Assembly: GCF_002933275.1 (NCBI RefSeq)
Contig: NZ_PSSX01000026.1
Span: 1-43,009 of the forward strand
Direction of reading: 5' to 3'
Source of the DNA: Marinobacter maroccanus
GTDB lineage: Bacteria > Pseudomonadota > Gammaproteobacteria > Pseudomonadales > Oleiphilaceae
Length of the DNA stretch: 43,009 bases
Shown here: piece after piece, positions 42,982-43,009 of the stretch
Layout: each line of letters begins with the position of its first letter
How positions within the stretch are numbered: position 1 is the stretch's first letter
Position numbers and translations under genes: made by a program
Notes under the pieces: model-generated
The model's input: the letters and a program-made list of their open reading frames with translations, nothing else
Told to the model about the DNA's origin: nothing
The model's database searches: none

Positions 42982-43009
42982 GGGCCTATAGCTCAGTTGG
43001 TTAGAGCAG
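42982..43009 (+). tRNA. tRNA gene, 5' part only (Met or Ile-CAU type likely)
   Basis: The last 28 bases, starting GGGCCTATAGCTCAG and ending TTGGTTAGAGCAG, give an acceptor 5' strand GGGCCTA, the TAGCTC D-stem and a D-loop with GG, as in a tRNA. The anticodon lies beyond the window end. The acceptor sequence and position after rpoD recall methionine-type (CAU) tRNAs of pseudomonads, but this cannot be confirmed here. Confidence 0.8.

Overview
The window looks like ordinary chromosome of a gammaproteobacterium related to the Pseudomonas/Marinobacter group. Evidence seen: moderately high GC, Pseudomonas-type families (CbrA/CbrB, family I lipase, ECF sigma with zinc anti-sigma), and several gene blocks in the order known from Pseudomonas (argC to tyrS; dksA-gluQ-cbrA-cbrB-pcnB-folK-panB-panC-pgi; folK-folB-plsY-tsaD-rpsU-dnaG-rpoD-tRNA). 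The lack of panD between panC and pgi, and the way the blocks are joined, suggest a relative such as Marinobacter rather than Pseudomonas itself. The genus is an inference. I see no insertion sequence, prophage, CRISPR array or integron.

Layout. 1-420: leader and three tandem promoters of a ribosomal RNA operon that runs leftward out of the window. 394-7126: tyrS, a murein peptidase with anmK (cell wall turnover), and the leftward set argC, DUF6776-like protein, bactofilin, erpA. 7281-12234: a CLC-type channel, hemJ, thiD (apparently starting at ATT), thiE and hemL, i.e. haem and thiamine synthesis. 12563-13483: a secreted lipase with no foldase gene beside it. 13518-17697: an ECF sigma factor, its zinc anti-sigma factor, a small exported protein and a TPR/beta-barrel protein on the minus strand, and a divergent DUF4382 lipoprotein with an ECF-like promoter. 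17738-20646: PBP1b and its presumed lipoprotein activator LpoP. 20768-23846: a kinase/ATPase, a pentapeptide-repeat protein and a Rieske protein, with sfsA facing them.

24026-30565 is the most informative part: dksA-gluQ, then a 58-residue membrane protein (cbrX-like), the transporter-like sensor kinase CbrA, the sigma54 activator CbrB, and a 670-bp gap. The gap carries repeated GTAAC boxes, a sigma54 promoter, and a predicted RNA of about 390 nt with clusters of AACAACAA-type motifs and a terminator. By position, promoter type, length and motifs this is a CrcZ-type RNA, which in Pseudomonas titrates Hfq/Crc to relieve carbon catabolite repression. The whole CbrA-CbrB-CrcZ relay is therefore present.

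30659-36781 holds pcnB, a first folK, panB, panC, pgi, and a second folK with folB. 36922-43009 holds plsY, tsaD, the rpsU-dnaG-rpoD macromolecular synthesis group with an internal terminator, and the first 28 nt of a tRNA gene cut by the window end. Start codons are often non-ATG: TTG for erpA, the TPR-barrel gene, the ECF sigma gene and folB; GTG for three genes; and probably ATT for thiD.
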